Source: Lachnospiraceae bacterium (GTDB lineage: Bacteria > Bacillota > Clostridia > Lachnospirales > Lachnospiraceae). From it: a stretch of 61,195 nucleotides of DNA. The notes under the pieces are model-generated. The model made no database searches. It was not told where the DNA came from and saw only the letters and a list, made by a program, of their open reading frames with translations. The stretch spans positions 1 through 61,195 of the forward strand of contig JAUNGD010000015.1 of the NCBI GenBank assembly GCA_030524705.1, read 5' to 3'. Every line of letters begins with the position of its first letter. The stretch's first letter is position 1. Positions 51,165-59,631 of the stretch are shown here, in pieces. The position numbers and the translations under genes are program-made.

Positions 51165-51896
51165 TTACACATCCGATGTTTCAGTTTTTTTCTTATCCTT
51201 CTCTTCCTTTGATAATGCAATCAATGCCTGACGATTATAAGTCAGATGTGTAATCATCGCACACCTGGCTCCCACCGCATCATGGCTTAAAATAGCATCT
51301 GTAACGGCCCGGTGTGTCTTTACTGTCTCTGACTTCAAACTTCTGTTGGTCAGATTGGCAAAGGTCATAACCGCTGTATTAATAATAGGAATCAGAGTCT
51401 CCACTACACGATTCTTACTGCATTTCGCGATCCAGGTATGAAACTCCACATCTTTTAATATATAATTCTTTCCGTTCAGACACAGCGCTTCCACTTCATC
51501 ACAGCGTTCTCTAAGGGTTTGGCATTCCGACGGCGTGGCATATTCTGCCGCCAATGCCGCAATCTCCGGTTCGATCATCAAACGCACTTCAAAAAGCTCT
51601 AACGCCAGCTTATATTCATCCTCCAATTTCCGAAGCCCCAGAGGATCGTCTTCCAGAGGAATCGTGTTGATCACAAAAGTCCCGGATCCGCGGCGTACCT
51701 CCAACACTCCTTTGGACACCAGCCCCTTCACCGCCTCACGGATGGTACTTCTGCTCACTCCGAACATCTCCGCCAGCTCAAACTCATTCGGGATCTTATC
51801 TCCGATTTCCAGCGGTTTGGATTGAATGTATTCCATTAGTCCTTCTTCGATTTGAGAACCTAATAATTTTCTTTCGGCTTTCCTCATCTGGTCCAT
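51165..51896 (-). CDS. GntR-family regulator, FCD (FadR) subfamily
   Basis: 243 residues from ATG 51896 (GGGGGAG upstream). HTH: IPNEFELAEMFGVSRSTIREAVKGLVSKGVLEVRRGSGTFV. The FCD domain has helical metal/ligand-site residues in DVEFHTWIAKCSKNRVVE and KTHRAVTDAILSHDAVGARCAMITHL. It likely represses the GntP-dehydratase-aldolase-kinase operon and is induced by a sugar acid or its keto-deoxy product. Confidence 0.92.
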   Translation of the reverse strand: MDQMRKAERKLLGSQIEEGLMEYIQSKPLEIGDKIPNEFELAEMFGVSRSTIREAVKGLVSKGVLEVRRGSGTFVINTIPLEDDPLGLRKLEDEYKLALELFEVRLMIEPEIAALAAEYATPSECQTLRERCDEVEALCLNGKNYILKDVEFHTWIAKCSKNRVVETLIPIINTAVMTFANLTNRSLKSETVKTHRAVTDAILSHDAVGARCAMITHLTYNRQALIALSKEEKDKKKTETSDV

Positions 51897-52044
51897 ATAG
51901 TTCTCCCCCTTTGCCCCATTCAAATCATCAGACAACTGAATTATACAAAATTACCAATTGCTATGTCAAATGATTTCACTGCCATAAGCGTAGGGGCTCC
52001 TCAGCTTTCCCTGGTACTGCATGCAGCGCCGCCTATGAAAAGTC

Positions 52045-52091
52045 CCGGCAGGAACAGCACAGGCACAGCCCTCCCGCAGCCAACCTGCCGG
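52045..52091 (-). terminator. GC-rich terminator-like hairpin after degV
   Basis: CCGGCAGG...CCTGCCGG (8 bp, 52045-52052 with 52084-52091), followed on the minus strand by GACTTTTC. It lies 11 bases past the DegV stop. The rest of 51936-52101 shows nothing else. Confidence 0.6.
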
Positions 52092-52101
52092 ATCCGGGAA
52101 C

Positions 52102-52974
52102 CTATACTCTGTCTGTTCCATAATATATCAGAGACAGCATATCCGGCCCGGTATGTGCGCCGATGATCGGACTTAGCATCGTAATGTGGATATTCAGCTT
52201 TGGATACTTTCGAAGCACTTCCTCCTTTAACTGTTCCGCATCCTTTTTACAATCTGCACAGCAGATGTAGACGGAATTGCTGACAGACGGATCGAAATTA
52301 CGTTCAATCTGTTCTACAATGTAGTGCATAGCCTGACGATTTCCCCGTTTCTTTGCCACAGTGTCTAATTTCCCATCAGGCCTGATGGTCAGGATCGGCT
52401 TAATTCCAAGTGCAGTACCTACAACGGCGGTAGCTGCAGATACCCGTCCTCCGCGCATCAGGTACATCAGATCCTCCACCTTGAACCAGTAATTCACCTT
52501 TCCTGCGTATTCACGGAGCCAGTCCGCATTTTCTTTTATGTTCATACCTCTCTTCCTGTTTTCGCAGGCAGACTCTGCCAGAAGTCCCATACCTCCGGTG
52601 GCCCCCAGGCTGTCTACTACTTCGATCCGGACGTCATCATAATCTTCTTTCAGCATTGTCACTGCCATCAGAGCTGACTCATATGTCGTGCTCAGCCCAC
52701 TGGACAGGGCAAGGTAGATAAGCGGGCGATGCGCTTCTACATAGGTTTTAAACACCTCTACATAATGAAACGGCGTGATCTGGCTCGTCCGGGTCGCCAC
52801 TTTGTTCCTCAGCTTATCATAGTATTCGTGCATCATCTCATCACTCTCCGGCTCTTCACAGCGGTGAGACTCCTCCCCAAGCATGTACGTCATCGGAACG
52901 AAATCAATCTCATTGTTTTTCATAAACTCCCTATCGATATCCATCGATACATCTGCAAGAATGCTGTAATCCAT
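52102..52974 (-). CDS. DegV-family fatty-acid-binding protein
   Basis: 290 residues. Conserved elements: YSILADVSMDID, VATRTSQITPFHYVEVF with TSQ contacting the fatty-acid head group, IYLALSSGLSTTYESAL, VDSLGATGGMGLL, and LMYLMRGGRVSAATAVVGTALGIKPIL. DegV/FakB-like proteins bind acyl chains and may deliver exogenous fatty acids. No kinase partner (FakA) is present in the window. Divergent from a TetR gene, a common pairing. Confidence 0.92.
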   Translation of the reverse strand: MDYSILADVSMDIDREFMKNNEIDFVPMTYMLGEESHRCEEPESDEMMHEYYDKLRNKVATRTSQITPFHYVEVFKTYVEAHRPLIYLALSSGLSTTYESALMAVTMLKEDYDDVRIEVVDSLGATGGMGLLAESACENRKRGMNIKENADWLREYAGKVNYWFKVEDLMYLMRGGRVSAATAVVGTALGIKPILTIRPDGKLDTVAKKRGNRQAMHYIVEQIERNFDPSVSNSVYICCADCKKDAEQLKEEVLRKYPKLNIHITMLSPIIGAHTGPDMLSLIYYGTDRV

Positions 52975-53088
52975 CTTATTGTCCTCCTGTACCCAAAAAC
53001 TGCATATGATGTTTCCACATCAGACAGCTTCTGATATAAATTTGAATATAAAAACTCTGCTGTTGATTTTTCTACATATGGGTATTAT

Positions 53089-53102
53089 ATTTAATATTAA
53101 AT
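53089..53102. promoter_or_regulatory. Perfect 14-bp palindrome between degV and tetR
   Basis: ATTTAATATTAAAT is fully self-complementary and lies 72 bases before the TetR start in the divergent intergenic region. Candidate operator, although AT-rich palindromes also occur by chance. Confidence 0.4.
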
Positions 53103-53173
53103 GATCTGCCAATTGCCAGCCTTTTCGTATATGCAGAATATTCTACAGAATCTATAAAAGTGGGGAGTAATAT

Positions 53174-53746
53174 ATGGACCGGAGAATCGAAAAAACAAAG
53201 AAATCCATCAGAGAGGCGTATTTCGAACTTTTGATGAAAAATTCCAGCCACAAGATCACCATCGCCGAGATAGCGAGAATGGCCAACATAGACCGAAAGA
53301 CCTTCTATCTCCATTATGATACGGTGGATGACATTGTCCAGGATTTTGCGCAGGATAAAATTAACGAAGTGGTATTTTACCTGAAGAAATCGTATACGGC
53401 AGACCGGCCGATTGACGTGCATATTCTGTTCGAAATATTAAATAAAGTGCTGGAGGAAAACATGGACATCTTCCGTACAATCGCCCTGAATCAGAAATAT
53501 GATCACTTTTTCGACAGGCTGAAAGAATTATTTGTAACTATCCTGATCAACGATTATCAGAGCTATTTTGGTTTTTCGGAAGTAGAATTCCGCATCTTTG
53601 CGGACTATTTCGTGTCAGGTATTCTGTCCGTCTACATGCTATGGATCCGTGAATCACTTCCGGTTTCACTGGACAGGCTCACCGATATGCTCAATACGGC
53701 CGCATATGGCGGTCTCCGGAATCTGCTGCCAGAGCAGCTTCGGTAA
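53174..53746 (+). CDS. TetR-family regulator divergent from degV
   Basis: 190 residues, GGGGAG before ATG. N-terminal TetR domain: TKKSIREAYFELLMKNSSHKITIAEIARMANIDRKTFYLHYDTVDDIV. The C-terminal helical domain (YFGFSEVEFRIFADYFVSGILSVYMLWIRESLPVSLDRL) matches the YbiH/DhaS-like C-terminal family. Sole plus-strand regulator in this part of the window. Likely represses itself and degV. Confidence 0.9.
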   Translation: MDRRIEKTKKSIREAYFELLMKNSSHKITIAEIARMANIDRKTFYLHYDTVDDIVQDFAQDKINEVVFYLKKSYTADRPIDVHILFEILNKVLEENMDIFRTIALNQKYDHFFDRLKELFVTILINDYQSYFGFSEVEFRIFADYFVSGILSVYMLWIRESLPVSLDRLTDMLNTAAYGGLRNLLPEQLR

Positions 53747-53864
53747 AACGAGGCTGCCCGACCGTAAATTCAGACATGAAAAAGCAAAACAAGAAGGCAG
53801 CGCATATCCTTTTCCGGAATATGCACTGCCTCTATAAATCTCTTCTAGCTATATTTCTTTTAAC

Positions 53865-54143
53865 TCACTTTTTCTCCAACCATATCCAAAGGCGGTACAT
53901 TAGGAATCCCCATATCAGGAACAAAAGAATCAATATCCACATCGGTGTCTGAGAAGCATAATGAGAGCCGTTTACATATTTGGAGAATTCCGGAATATCC
54001 GCATAATAATATGCCCCCGCGCCAAAATCCAATCCCTCGATCAGTCCAAGATGATTCCACATAATATAAAGCGCCAGACCAATAATTCCGGCTGCACTCA
54101 GACCTTTTGCGGCTCTGCCGATTGCTTTTTTTGCCTTTCTCAT
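53865..54143 (-). CDS. Small membrane protein downstream of the YeiH transporter
   Basis: 92 residues from ATG 54143, 8 bases after GGAGG. Two TM helices: GLSAAGIIGLALYIMWNHLG and PMWILILLFLIWGFLMYRLWIWL, with a short outer loop between. It follows the transporter by 44 bases. No family recognised; possibly an accessory subunit of the YeiH-type transporter. Confidence 0.7.
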   Translation of the reverse strand: MRKAKKAIGRAAKGLSAAGIIGLALYIMWNHLGLIEGLDFGAGAYYYADIPEFSKYVNGSHYASQTPMWILILLFLIWGFLMYRLWIWLEKK

Positions 54144-54187
54144 CGAATTCACCTCCTGTTCCCGCGCATATATATTTTCAGTCAGAC

Positions 54188-55567
54188 TTATAGTGCGATA
54201 TTCGGCAGCGGGAAGAACTTACCGGACAGCAGAATATATACTGCTGCAAATGTAAGGACAATATTGAACAACTGTCCCACAACATACAGAACCAGGGGTT
54301 TTCCGCCCTGAAGCTGATCTTTGATCTCTTTGAAATTCGTATCCAGTCCAATGCTGGTGAATGCAAGAACAAATGCCCAGTTCTTATACTGATCCAGTAC
54401 CTTATTGATTGCAGAAACTGCATCGCTGCCCGCTGCCGGAAGCACGATAAAGGAGGCCGCCAGTGATGCTGCAAAAAATCCAAGGATGAATTTCGGCAGT
54501 CTGTACCAGATCTCTGCTGCCGTTACCCTCTGAGCGGAATTGCTGTCCTTTTCTACATGTGTTGTAAAGAAAACAGCTACTGCAAATGCGATAAAACCGA
54601 TCAGGATATTCTGGATGGATTTGACCAGAACTGCAACTGTCTGCGCCGTCTCCCCCAGCGCCGTACCTGCTACAGTAACTGCACCGGTGGAGTCTACGGT
54701 ACCTCCGATCAGAGCGCCTCCCATTACCTCTCCGAGTCCCACAGCCCGGATAATAACCGGTTCAAATACCATCATAATTACGGTAAAGATGATGGAAATA
54801 GAAACCGCCAGAGACAGATCCGTCTTCTTAGCCTTTGAAGCCGCACCACTGGCTATCGCCGCACTGGTACCGCACACGCTGGTTGCCGTTGCAATGGTAA
54901 TCACAAAAGGCTTGTTGTCAATTTTCAAAACGCGGGTTCCGAAATACCACATAAAAATAATGACGATGGGAGTTACGATCCATGCAATTCCCAGTCCATA
55001 AAGTCCAAAATTCACAATGTTGGAAAACAACACGGAAAATCCCATGATGACCAACCCTGCCTTGATATAAAATTCTGTCTGTACCGCGGGTCTCAGCCAT
55101 TTCGGTACCCCTACGGTGTTGGAAACCAGCAGACCCACCACGATGGCCCAGAACGCCCACTCAAGATAACGATTCAGAGTGTACTCTGCACTGATTAGCC
55201 GAACGATGACCGCCAGCACAAACAGACCAAGAAATGCCGGAAGATACTTTACTGCACTGGTTCCCTTCAATACATTGCCAACAGTAAACAGCACGGCAAG
55301 AATCACAAAGGTTAGAAACAGTTTTCCCAGAAATGCTCCATTCAACTGATCCAGCAGGCTATTGCCGTTACCCCAGGTGGAAAAATTTGCCGCACTGAAA
55401 TCGAATGTTCCTGTCAAAACGGACACAGCCCCCGCCACGATCACTAGGAAGCCGATCCAGATTGCCAGCCAGTCCTCCTGTTTCCACAGGTCGCTTACCT
55501 TGAATTTCTCAGTTGTCACGTATTCCTCCGCAGATACTGCGGCAATATTTGTATTGTTTTCGCTCAT
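54188..55567 (-). CDS. YeiH-family putative sulfate exporter/anion transporter
   Basis: 459 residues, GAGGAG before ATG 55567. About ten TM helices; conserved blocks GLVIMGFSVLFSNIVNFGLYGLGIAW, ATATSVCGTSAAIASGAASKAK (family signature CGTSAI), GALIGGTVDSTGAV and AFTSIGLDTNFKEI. The family is annotated as a putative sulfate exporter, but biochemical evidence is thin. The leader contains a promoter, a terminator-like hairpin and small open frames, suggesting attenuation. Confidence 0.88.
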   Translation of the reverse strand: MSENNTNIAAVSAEEYVTTEKFKVSDLWKQEDWLAIWIGFLVIVAGAVSVLTGTFDFSAANFSTWGNGNSLLDQLNGAFLGKLFLTFVILAVLFTVGNVLKGTSAVKYLPAFLGLFVLAVIVRLISAEYTLNRYLEWAFWAIVVGLLVSNTVGVPKWLRPAVQTEFYIKAGLVIMGFSVLFSNIVNFGLYGLGIAWIVTPIVIIFMWYFGTRVLKIDNKPFVITIATATSVCGTSAAIASGAASKAKKTDLSLAVSISIIFTVIMMVFEPVIIRAVGLGEVMGGALIGGTVDSTGAVTVAGTALGETAQTVAVLVKSIQNILIGFIAFAVAVFFTTHVEKDSNSAQRVTAAEIWYRLPKFILGFFAASLAASFIVLPAAGSDAVSAINKVLDQYKNWAFVLAFTSIGLDTNFKEIKDQLQGGKPLVLYVVGQLFNIVLTFAAVYILLSGKFFPLPNIAL

Positions 55568-55646
55568 AATATTCTCCTCTTTCCCTTTTCTTTTCTCAAT
55601 ACATTCCGGCGCAGGTATACAGAACGGTCACGCGCCTTTCACTGTC

Positions 55647-55685
55647 TCAACAACGCACAATACCTCCGGCGGATACATACAACAT
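55647..55685 (-). CDS. Possible 12-residue leader peptide
   Basis: ATG 55685, 9 bases after AAAAGGAGG, encodes MLYVSAGGIVRC and stops at 55647. An overlapping frame reads CIRRRYCALLRQ. Both put cysteine codons near the end, as in leader peptides sensing sulfur amino acids. The transporter start is 80 bases downstream. Translation is unproven. Confidence 0.4.
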   Translation of the reverse strand: MLYVSAGGIVRC

Positions 55686-55760
55686 AATCAAATTCCTCCT
55701 TTTCCATTATTAGCTGACGATAAAAATGTCTCCAAACCTGCGATAAAATACATTTTTCGA

Positions 55761-55801
55761 AAAACAAAAGAGGCATCAAACCATCTCTGATTTGATGCCT
55801 C
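55761..55801 (-). promoter_or_regulatory. Terminator-like hairpin in the YeiH leader
   Basis: GAGGCATCAAA (transcript 55801-55791) pairs with TTTGATGCCTC (55780-55770), a perfect 11-bp stem, followed by TTTTGTTTT. An additional small hairpin CCAG-ACAAA-CTGG precedes it. It sits between the promoter at 55888-55915 and the coding region, so readthrough must be regulated or partial. Confidence 0.75.
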
Positions 55802-55887
55802 CAGTTTGTCTGGTCAACATCCGTAAATTCATTCGCCATCTTATTTTATACTATATCAATAGGTTTAATATGTTTTATTTAAATACC

Positions 55888-55915
55888 ATTATATCATATT
55901 TTTCCTACCTGTCAA
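55888..55915 (-). promoter_or_regulatory. Promoter of the YeiH leader transcript
   Basis: -35 TTGACA (55910-55915), 16-base spacer, -10 TATAAT (55888-55893). It gives a leader of about 320 bases before the transporter start codon. The rest of 55568-55996 holds no other gene. Confidence 0.8.
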
Positions 55916-55930
55916 TAGGGATTTTTAATA

Positions 55931-55984
55931 TAATAAAATCCGGACACAGGAAACGATGTCTCCCCCTCCGGATTCTTTGTTCGT
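55931..55984 (-). terminator. Terminator of the peroxiredoxin gene
   Basis: AATCCGGA (55984-55977 on the transcript) pairs with TCCGGATT (55944-55937), then TTATTA. It is 13 bases after the bcp stop. Confidence 0.75.
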
Positions 55985-55996
55985 CTCTTCTATATT

Positions 55997-56449
55997 TTAT
56001 ACAAGCTCCAGCATCTGCTGTGCGTTCTCCTCTGCTTTGACCTTGCCAAAAGCCTTGACGATCACGCCCTCCTCGTCAATCAGATACGTGGTGCGCACAA
56101 CGCCCATCGTCTTCTTGCCGTACATATTCTTCTCTTTCCATACGTCGTACGCCTGAATGGCTGCCAGCTCCGTATCGGAAAGAAGCAGAAACGGCAGGCT
56201 GTACTTCTCTTCGAATTTTTTATGCGACGCCACACTGTCCTTGCTGATACCGATTACAACGGCGCCCTTCTCCTGAAAATGCGGATAAAGCTCACCGAAT
56301 CCACATGCCTGCTTGGTGCAGCCGGGAGTATTGTCCTTCGGGTAAAAATACAGTACCACCTTTTTCCCTCTAAATTCCTCCAGAGAATGCATCTGTCCGT
56401 TCTGATCCGGCAGCTCAAAGGCCGGAGCCTTGCTTCCTGTTTCTAACAT
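55997..56449 (-). CDS. bcp: Thioredoxin-dependent peroxiredoxin (Bcp/PrxQ type)
   Basis: 150 residues from ATG 56449 (AGGAGGGAATTTACA upstream); the open frame extends further but without homology. AhpC/TSA fold: KAPAFELPDQNG, then VVLYFYPKDNTPGCTKQACGF with the peroxidatic Cys in PGCTKQAC and the second Cys five residues later (atypical 2-Cys PrxQ). IGISKDSVASHKKF and RTTYLIDEEGVI follow. Reduces peroxides in the cytoplasm. Confidence 0.95.
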   Translation of the reverse strand: MLETGSKAPAFELPDQNGQMHSLEEFRGKKVVLYFYPKDNTPGCTKQACGFGELYPHFQEKGAVVIGISKDSVASHKKFEEKYSLPFLLLSDTELAAIQAYDVWKEKNMYGKKTMGVVRTTYLIDEEGVIVKAFGKVKAEENAQQMLELV

Positions 56450-56649
56450 TGTAAATTCCCTCCTGTCTGTTGATTCTGATATGCCTTGCTGTAGGGCCGC
56501 TCGTCCTGCTGATGTACTTTCCCAGCAGTAGCCGGCCATGCCTCCTGCTTCGCCGATATCTTTATTTTGCAGTCTTTTCTGAAGGATGTCAAGCGGTACA
56601 AACATATATTTTCGCCTGAGCTCCGCCCAGCAGAGGGCGCGCCGCCGGT

Positions 56650-57555
56650 TTATCTGTCCCTCTCCTCTCTCCCCGCAAAGCTTTTACGCTCCGACAGAAA
56701 CAGCCCCGCCAGAATCAGGACAATTCCCGCCCCTGCCATAACCGTAATTTTTTCATGCAGGATCAGCACCGAGGTTATCACGGTGATAACCGGAACCATA
56801 TAAATATACACGCTGGTTTTCAGGGCTCCCAGCACCTTCACCGCAAAATTCCAGGTGACAAAGCAGAGGGCGGAGGCCCCCAGCCCCAGATAAACGATGT
56901 TCAGCAGATATACCGGATTAGCCAAACGCACCATATCCAGCTTAAAGTCAAAAAAGAACAACGCCGGAACCATAAAAAGGATACCGTAAAAGAAAATCCT
57001 CCTTGTGGTAAGGATCGTATGATATCCGTAGCCGCTGATTTTTTTCGTCAGCACCGAATAGCATGCCCAGACAAGAGCCGCCAGCAGAGCCAGAAAATCG
57101 CCCAGGGGATTCAGCTCCAGCCTGGAGCCGTTAAAGCTGATCAGAAAAATACCTGCCATTGCCGCCGCAAAGCCAATGAAAAAACCAGCCTGCAGCTTCT
57201 CCTCCTCCCGCAAAAACAGCTGTCCCAAAATCGCCGTAAAAAACGGAGCCACCGAAATGATGACACCGACATTCGAAGCCATAGTATAAGTCAGAGCAAT
57301 ATTTTCCAATAGATAATACAGACAAATTCCGCACAGCCCGGCGGCGGCAAAGGTAAGCTCCTGGCGCAGACTCGTCCCCCGAAGCCTGTGCGGATACACC
57401 GCCAGCAGTGCCAAAAGCCCCATAATAAAACGGAGAAACAGAATTTCCACCGGCTGAAAATCCGCCAGCAGTACCTTCGTGGAAATAAAGGTAGTTCCCC
57501 AAATGACGATTGTGAGCAGAGCCGCCAAATGCCCCGCCGCTTTTTTATTCTCCAT
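56650..57555 (-). CDS. EamA/DMT-family transporter
   Basis: 301 residues from ATG 57555 (GGAGG 9 bases upstream). Ten TM helices as two EamA repeats: LLTIVIWGTTFISTKVLLADFQPVEILFLRF and LLAALVWACYSVLTKKI, ending ITSVLILHEKITVMAGAGIVLILAGLFLSE. Exports metabolites or drugs; substrate unknown. Start overlaps the AraC stop by 11 bases, so the two are coupled and the regulator probably controls it. Confidence 0.92.
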   Translation of the reverse strand: MENKKAAGHLAALLTIVIWGTTFISTKVLLADFQPVEILFLRFIMGLLALLAVYPHRLRGTSLRQELTFAAAGLCGICLYYLLENIALTYTMASNVGVIISVAPFFTAILGQLFLREEEKLQAGFFIGFAAAMAGIFLISFNGSRLELNPLGDFLALLAALVWACYSVLTKKISGYGYHTILTTRRIFFYGILFMVPALFFFDFKLDMVRLANPVYLLNIVYLGLGASALCFVTWNFAVKVLGALKTSVYIYMVPVITVITSVLILHEKITVMAGAGIVLILAGLFLSERKSFAGREERDR

Positions 57556-58390
57556 GCTGCCGTTCCTCCATGTTGTTTTTTCCCGCAAAAATCTCCTGAT
57601 AGGCTCCCGGAGTCAGCCCGATAAACCGGCTGAAATAATTCGTAAAATGGCTCTGGTCAGAGAATCCCGTCTCAAGAGCTGCCTGCAGCGGCGGCACTCC
57701 AAGCTCCAGAAGCTTTTTGGCTCTGCCGATCCGAATATTTTCCAGGTAACTGTAAGGCGTAACGCCCTTTGTCTTAGTGAACGAACGCAGCAGTGTGGAT
57801 TTGCTGAGACCAACCTCCCGGCAGACCTGTTCCAGACAGATCCGCTCTTTAAAATGTGCTTCCATAAAAGCGCATGCCTTTTCAATTTCTTCCCTGTATT
57901 CCAAAATACATTGATCCAGGGGTTGTCCGTATCTCTGAATCAGAAGCGCAAACAGGAGCAGCAGCCCCTCCTCCTTTCCGAATTCACAGGAGCCCCTCAT
58001 TACCATCTCGTGCAGAGAGCGAAGCTGGCAGGCCGCCTCCCCGTCATAAATCACATTTTCTGAAAAGCCGGGCAGCTCCCGGCTCCCCGTGATCTCCTCC
58101 GCCAGCCCTGTCATGACCTCCTCTGGAATATTGATGCCCCGGTAATCCAGCGTACCTTCACCGCTTTGCACGCAGGCATGATTGTCGCCGGGGTTAAAAA
58201 GAATAACGTTTCCCTGCCGGATCGTATATTCTCTTCCTCTACAGGACAAAACACGCTCTCCCCGTTCGATCAGACCAACCACATAATACTCATGGAAATG
58301 ATTGGGGAAGGGCTGAACAATTCCATCAAAACGATAAGCCTCGATCTGAAGCTCCTCATCATAAACTACTGTCCGCACGCCCTTTTTCAT
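57545..58390 (-). CDS. AraC-family regulator with cupin sensor
   Basis: 281 residues from ATG 58390, directly after a strong GGGGAGGGAAT; a 40-codon upstream extension exists without a ribosome binding site. N-terminal AraC-type cupin: PFPNHFHEYYVVGLIERGERVLSCRGREYTIRQGNVILFNPGDNHAC. C-terminal double HTH: ICLEQVCREVGLSKSTLLRSFTKTKGVTPYSYLENIRIGRAKKLL and PPLQAALETGFSDQSHFTNYFSRFIGLTPGAYQEIF. Co-transcribed with an EamA transporter. Confidence 0.92.
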   Translation of the reverse strand: MKKGVRTVVYDEELQIEAYRFDGIVQPFPNHFHEYYVVGLIERGERVLSCRGREYTIRQGNVILFNPGDNHACVQSGEGTLDYRGINIPEEVMTGLAEEITGSRELPGFSENVIYDGEAACQLRSLHEMVMRGSCEFGKEEGLLLLFALLIQRYGQPLDQCILEYREEIEKACAFMEAHFKERICLEQVCREVGLSKSTLLRSFTKTKGVTPYSYLENIRIGRAKKLLELGVPPLQAALETGFSDQSHFTNYFSRFIGLTPGAYQEIFAGKNNMEERQHGE

Positions 58391-58575
58391 ATTCCCTCCC
58401 CATACAGGCTCTGGAACCGATGTCCAAAGCTCCTGCGCCATACTATACGCCTGTTTTGCTATTTCTATTGTATCAGCCGTATCCGGGAAAGGCTTGTAAA
58501 ATATCTTCATTATTTTATAAAGGATTCCTGTATACTCGCAAAAAGCGTGGAAACATCCGCCCAGGCCTCAAAGCA

Positions 58576-59526
58576 TTATCGGATATAGATTCCGTCGGCC
58601 CCCGCGTACCTGTTATCCGCATATTCCTCCTTTGGCATATACAAAAGCTCCCGCAGCATTCCATAGTTTTCCCCGGCAATATACTGCAGCAGCTCCTGGG
58701 GCATACCGATATGAAGCTCCCGCTCGCCCCGGCCTTCCTCTGCAAAATGCGGAATCCGCAGGCCGATTTCCATATCCCGGCCATTCATACGCATTCCCTG
58801 TTCCTGAAAGGCTTCCAGCACGGGACGGTAATAGGCCCGGTAAAAATGCTCCTCCCGGATATCCAACTGCTCCCCTTCGATGCTTTCCGGGTCTCTGACA
58901 ATCGCGCACAGATATCCGTGGTCATAATAGGTCATGCAGACCGCCGCCGGACTGGGCTTCTGTCCGTTCACCGCCGCGATAGCCGCCACCTGCTTGCTTC
59001 CCTTTTCCAGGGCCTGCACTCTTTTATTGCTGCCGCCCTTCGCCTCCCATACGCTCCAGGAATCCTTTGCCCGGCAGTAGCCGATCATATCCGGCCGCCA
59101 TTCGTTGTCAAAATAATCAATAAACCCTTCGCCGTGAGCCTTCTCAATCGTATTTAAGTGAGTCAGATAGTCCACCGCAAACAGCTTTCGGCTGATAAGC
59201 TTTGTAAAAAACATGCCCAGATAATAAGAAATCACACTTTTTTCCGAGGAGTCAAGATAGGCCGTGCGCCTGGATTTCTGCAGACGGTCTCCCTTCACCT
59301 CAAGGGCCGTCTCCACAAGGAATATTTTATACAAAATTTCTGCCCTTCTTGTATTCATATAAGCCGGCCTCAGCCTCTGAATCGGCATACCACAGGTAAT
59401 CACCGCATGCAGCAGCTCCTTGTTTGTAAACTCCAGCTCCACCATTTTATTAGCCAGCCCCGTTACGCTTCCGCAGTCCTCCAGCTCCAGAGACAGCACG
59501 TAATCTCTATCCTCCGTCAGAATCAT
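58576..59526 (-). CDS. Uncharacterised protein with PD-(D/E)XK-like core
   Basis: 316 residues from ATG 59526 (AGGAGG upstream). No confident family. A segment near residues 140-165, WRPDMIGYCRAKDSWSVWEAKGG, has the PD...(D/E)XK spacing of restriction-type nucleases (RPD then EAK about 15 residues later), followed by QALEKGSKQVAAIAAVNG. The N-terminal third is helical (NKELLHAVITCGMPIQRLRPAYMNTRRAEILYKIFL). No HTH or signal peptide. Isolated between AraC and the M20 gene. Could be a defence or repair nuclease; low certainty. Confidence 0.6.
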   Translation of the reverse strand: MILTEDRDYVLSLELEDCGSVTGLANKMVELEFTNKELLHAVITCGMPIQRLRPAYMNTRRAEILYKIFLVETALEVKGDRLQKSRRTAYLDSSEKSVISYYLGMFFTKLISRKLFAVDYLTHLNTIEKAHGEGFIDYFDNEWRPDMIGYCRAKDSWSVWEAKGGSNKRVQALEKGSKQVAAIAAVNGQKPSPAAVCMTYYDHGYLCAIVRDPESIEGEQLDIREEHFYRAYYRPVLEAFQEQGMRMNGRDMEIGLRIPHFAEEGRGERELHIGMPQELLQYIAGENYGMLRELLYMPKEEYADNRYAGADGIYIR

Positions 59527-59631
59527 CAAACCCCTCCTCCTTTTGTATCCTCTTCTCTTTTCTCTACATTGAAGCAGCTCCCAAGGGCCGGACTTCCCTG
59601 CAAATTCCCGCAAAGCCCGCCAGCCTTTCCA

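Noticed and set aside
52100-52166. Plus-strand frame overlapping the degV terminator
   Set aside because: It is short and GC-biased because of the hairpin, with no coding signal.
55568-55996. T-box or SAM riboswitch before the YeiH gene
   Set aside because: No T-box consensus, specifier or SAM-I core motifs were recognised; only a simple attenuator-type stem is visible.
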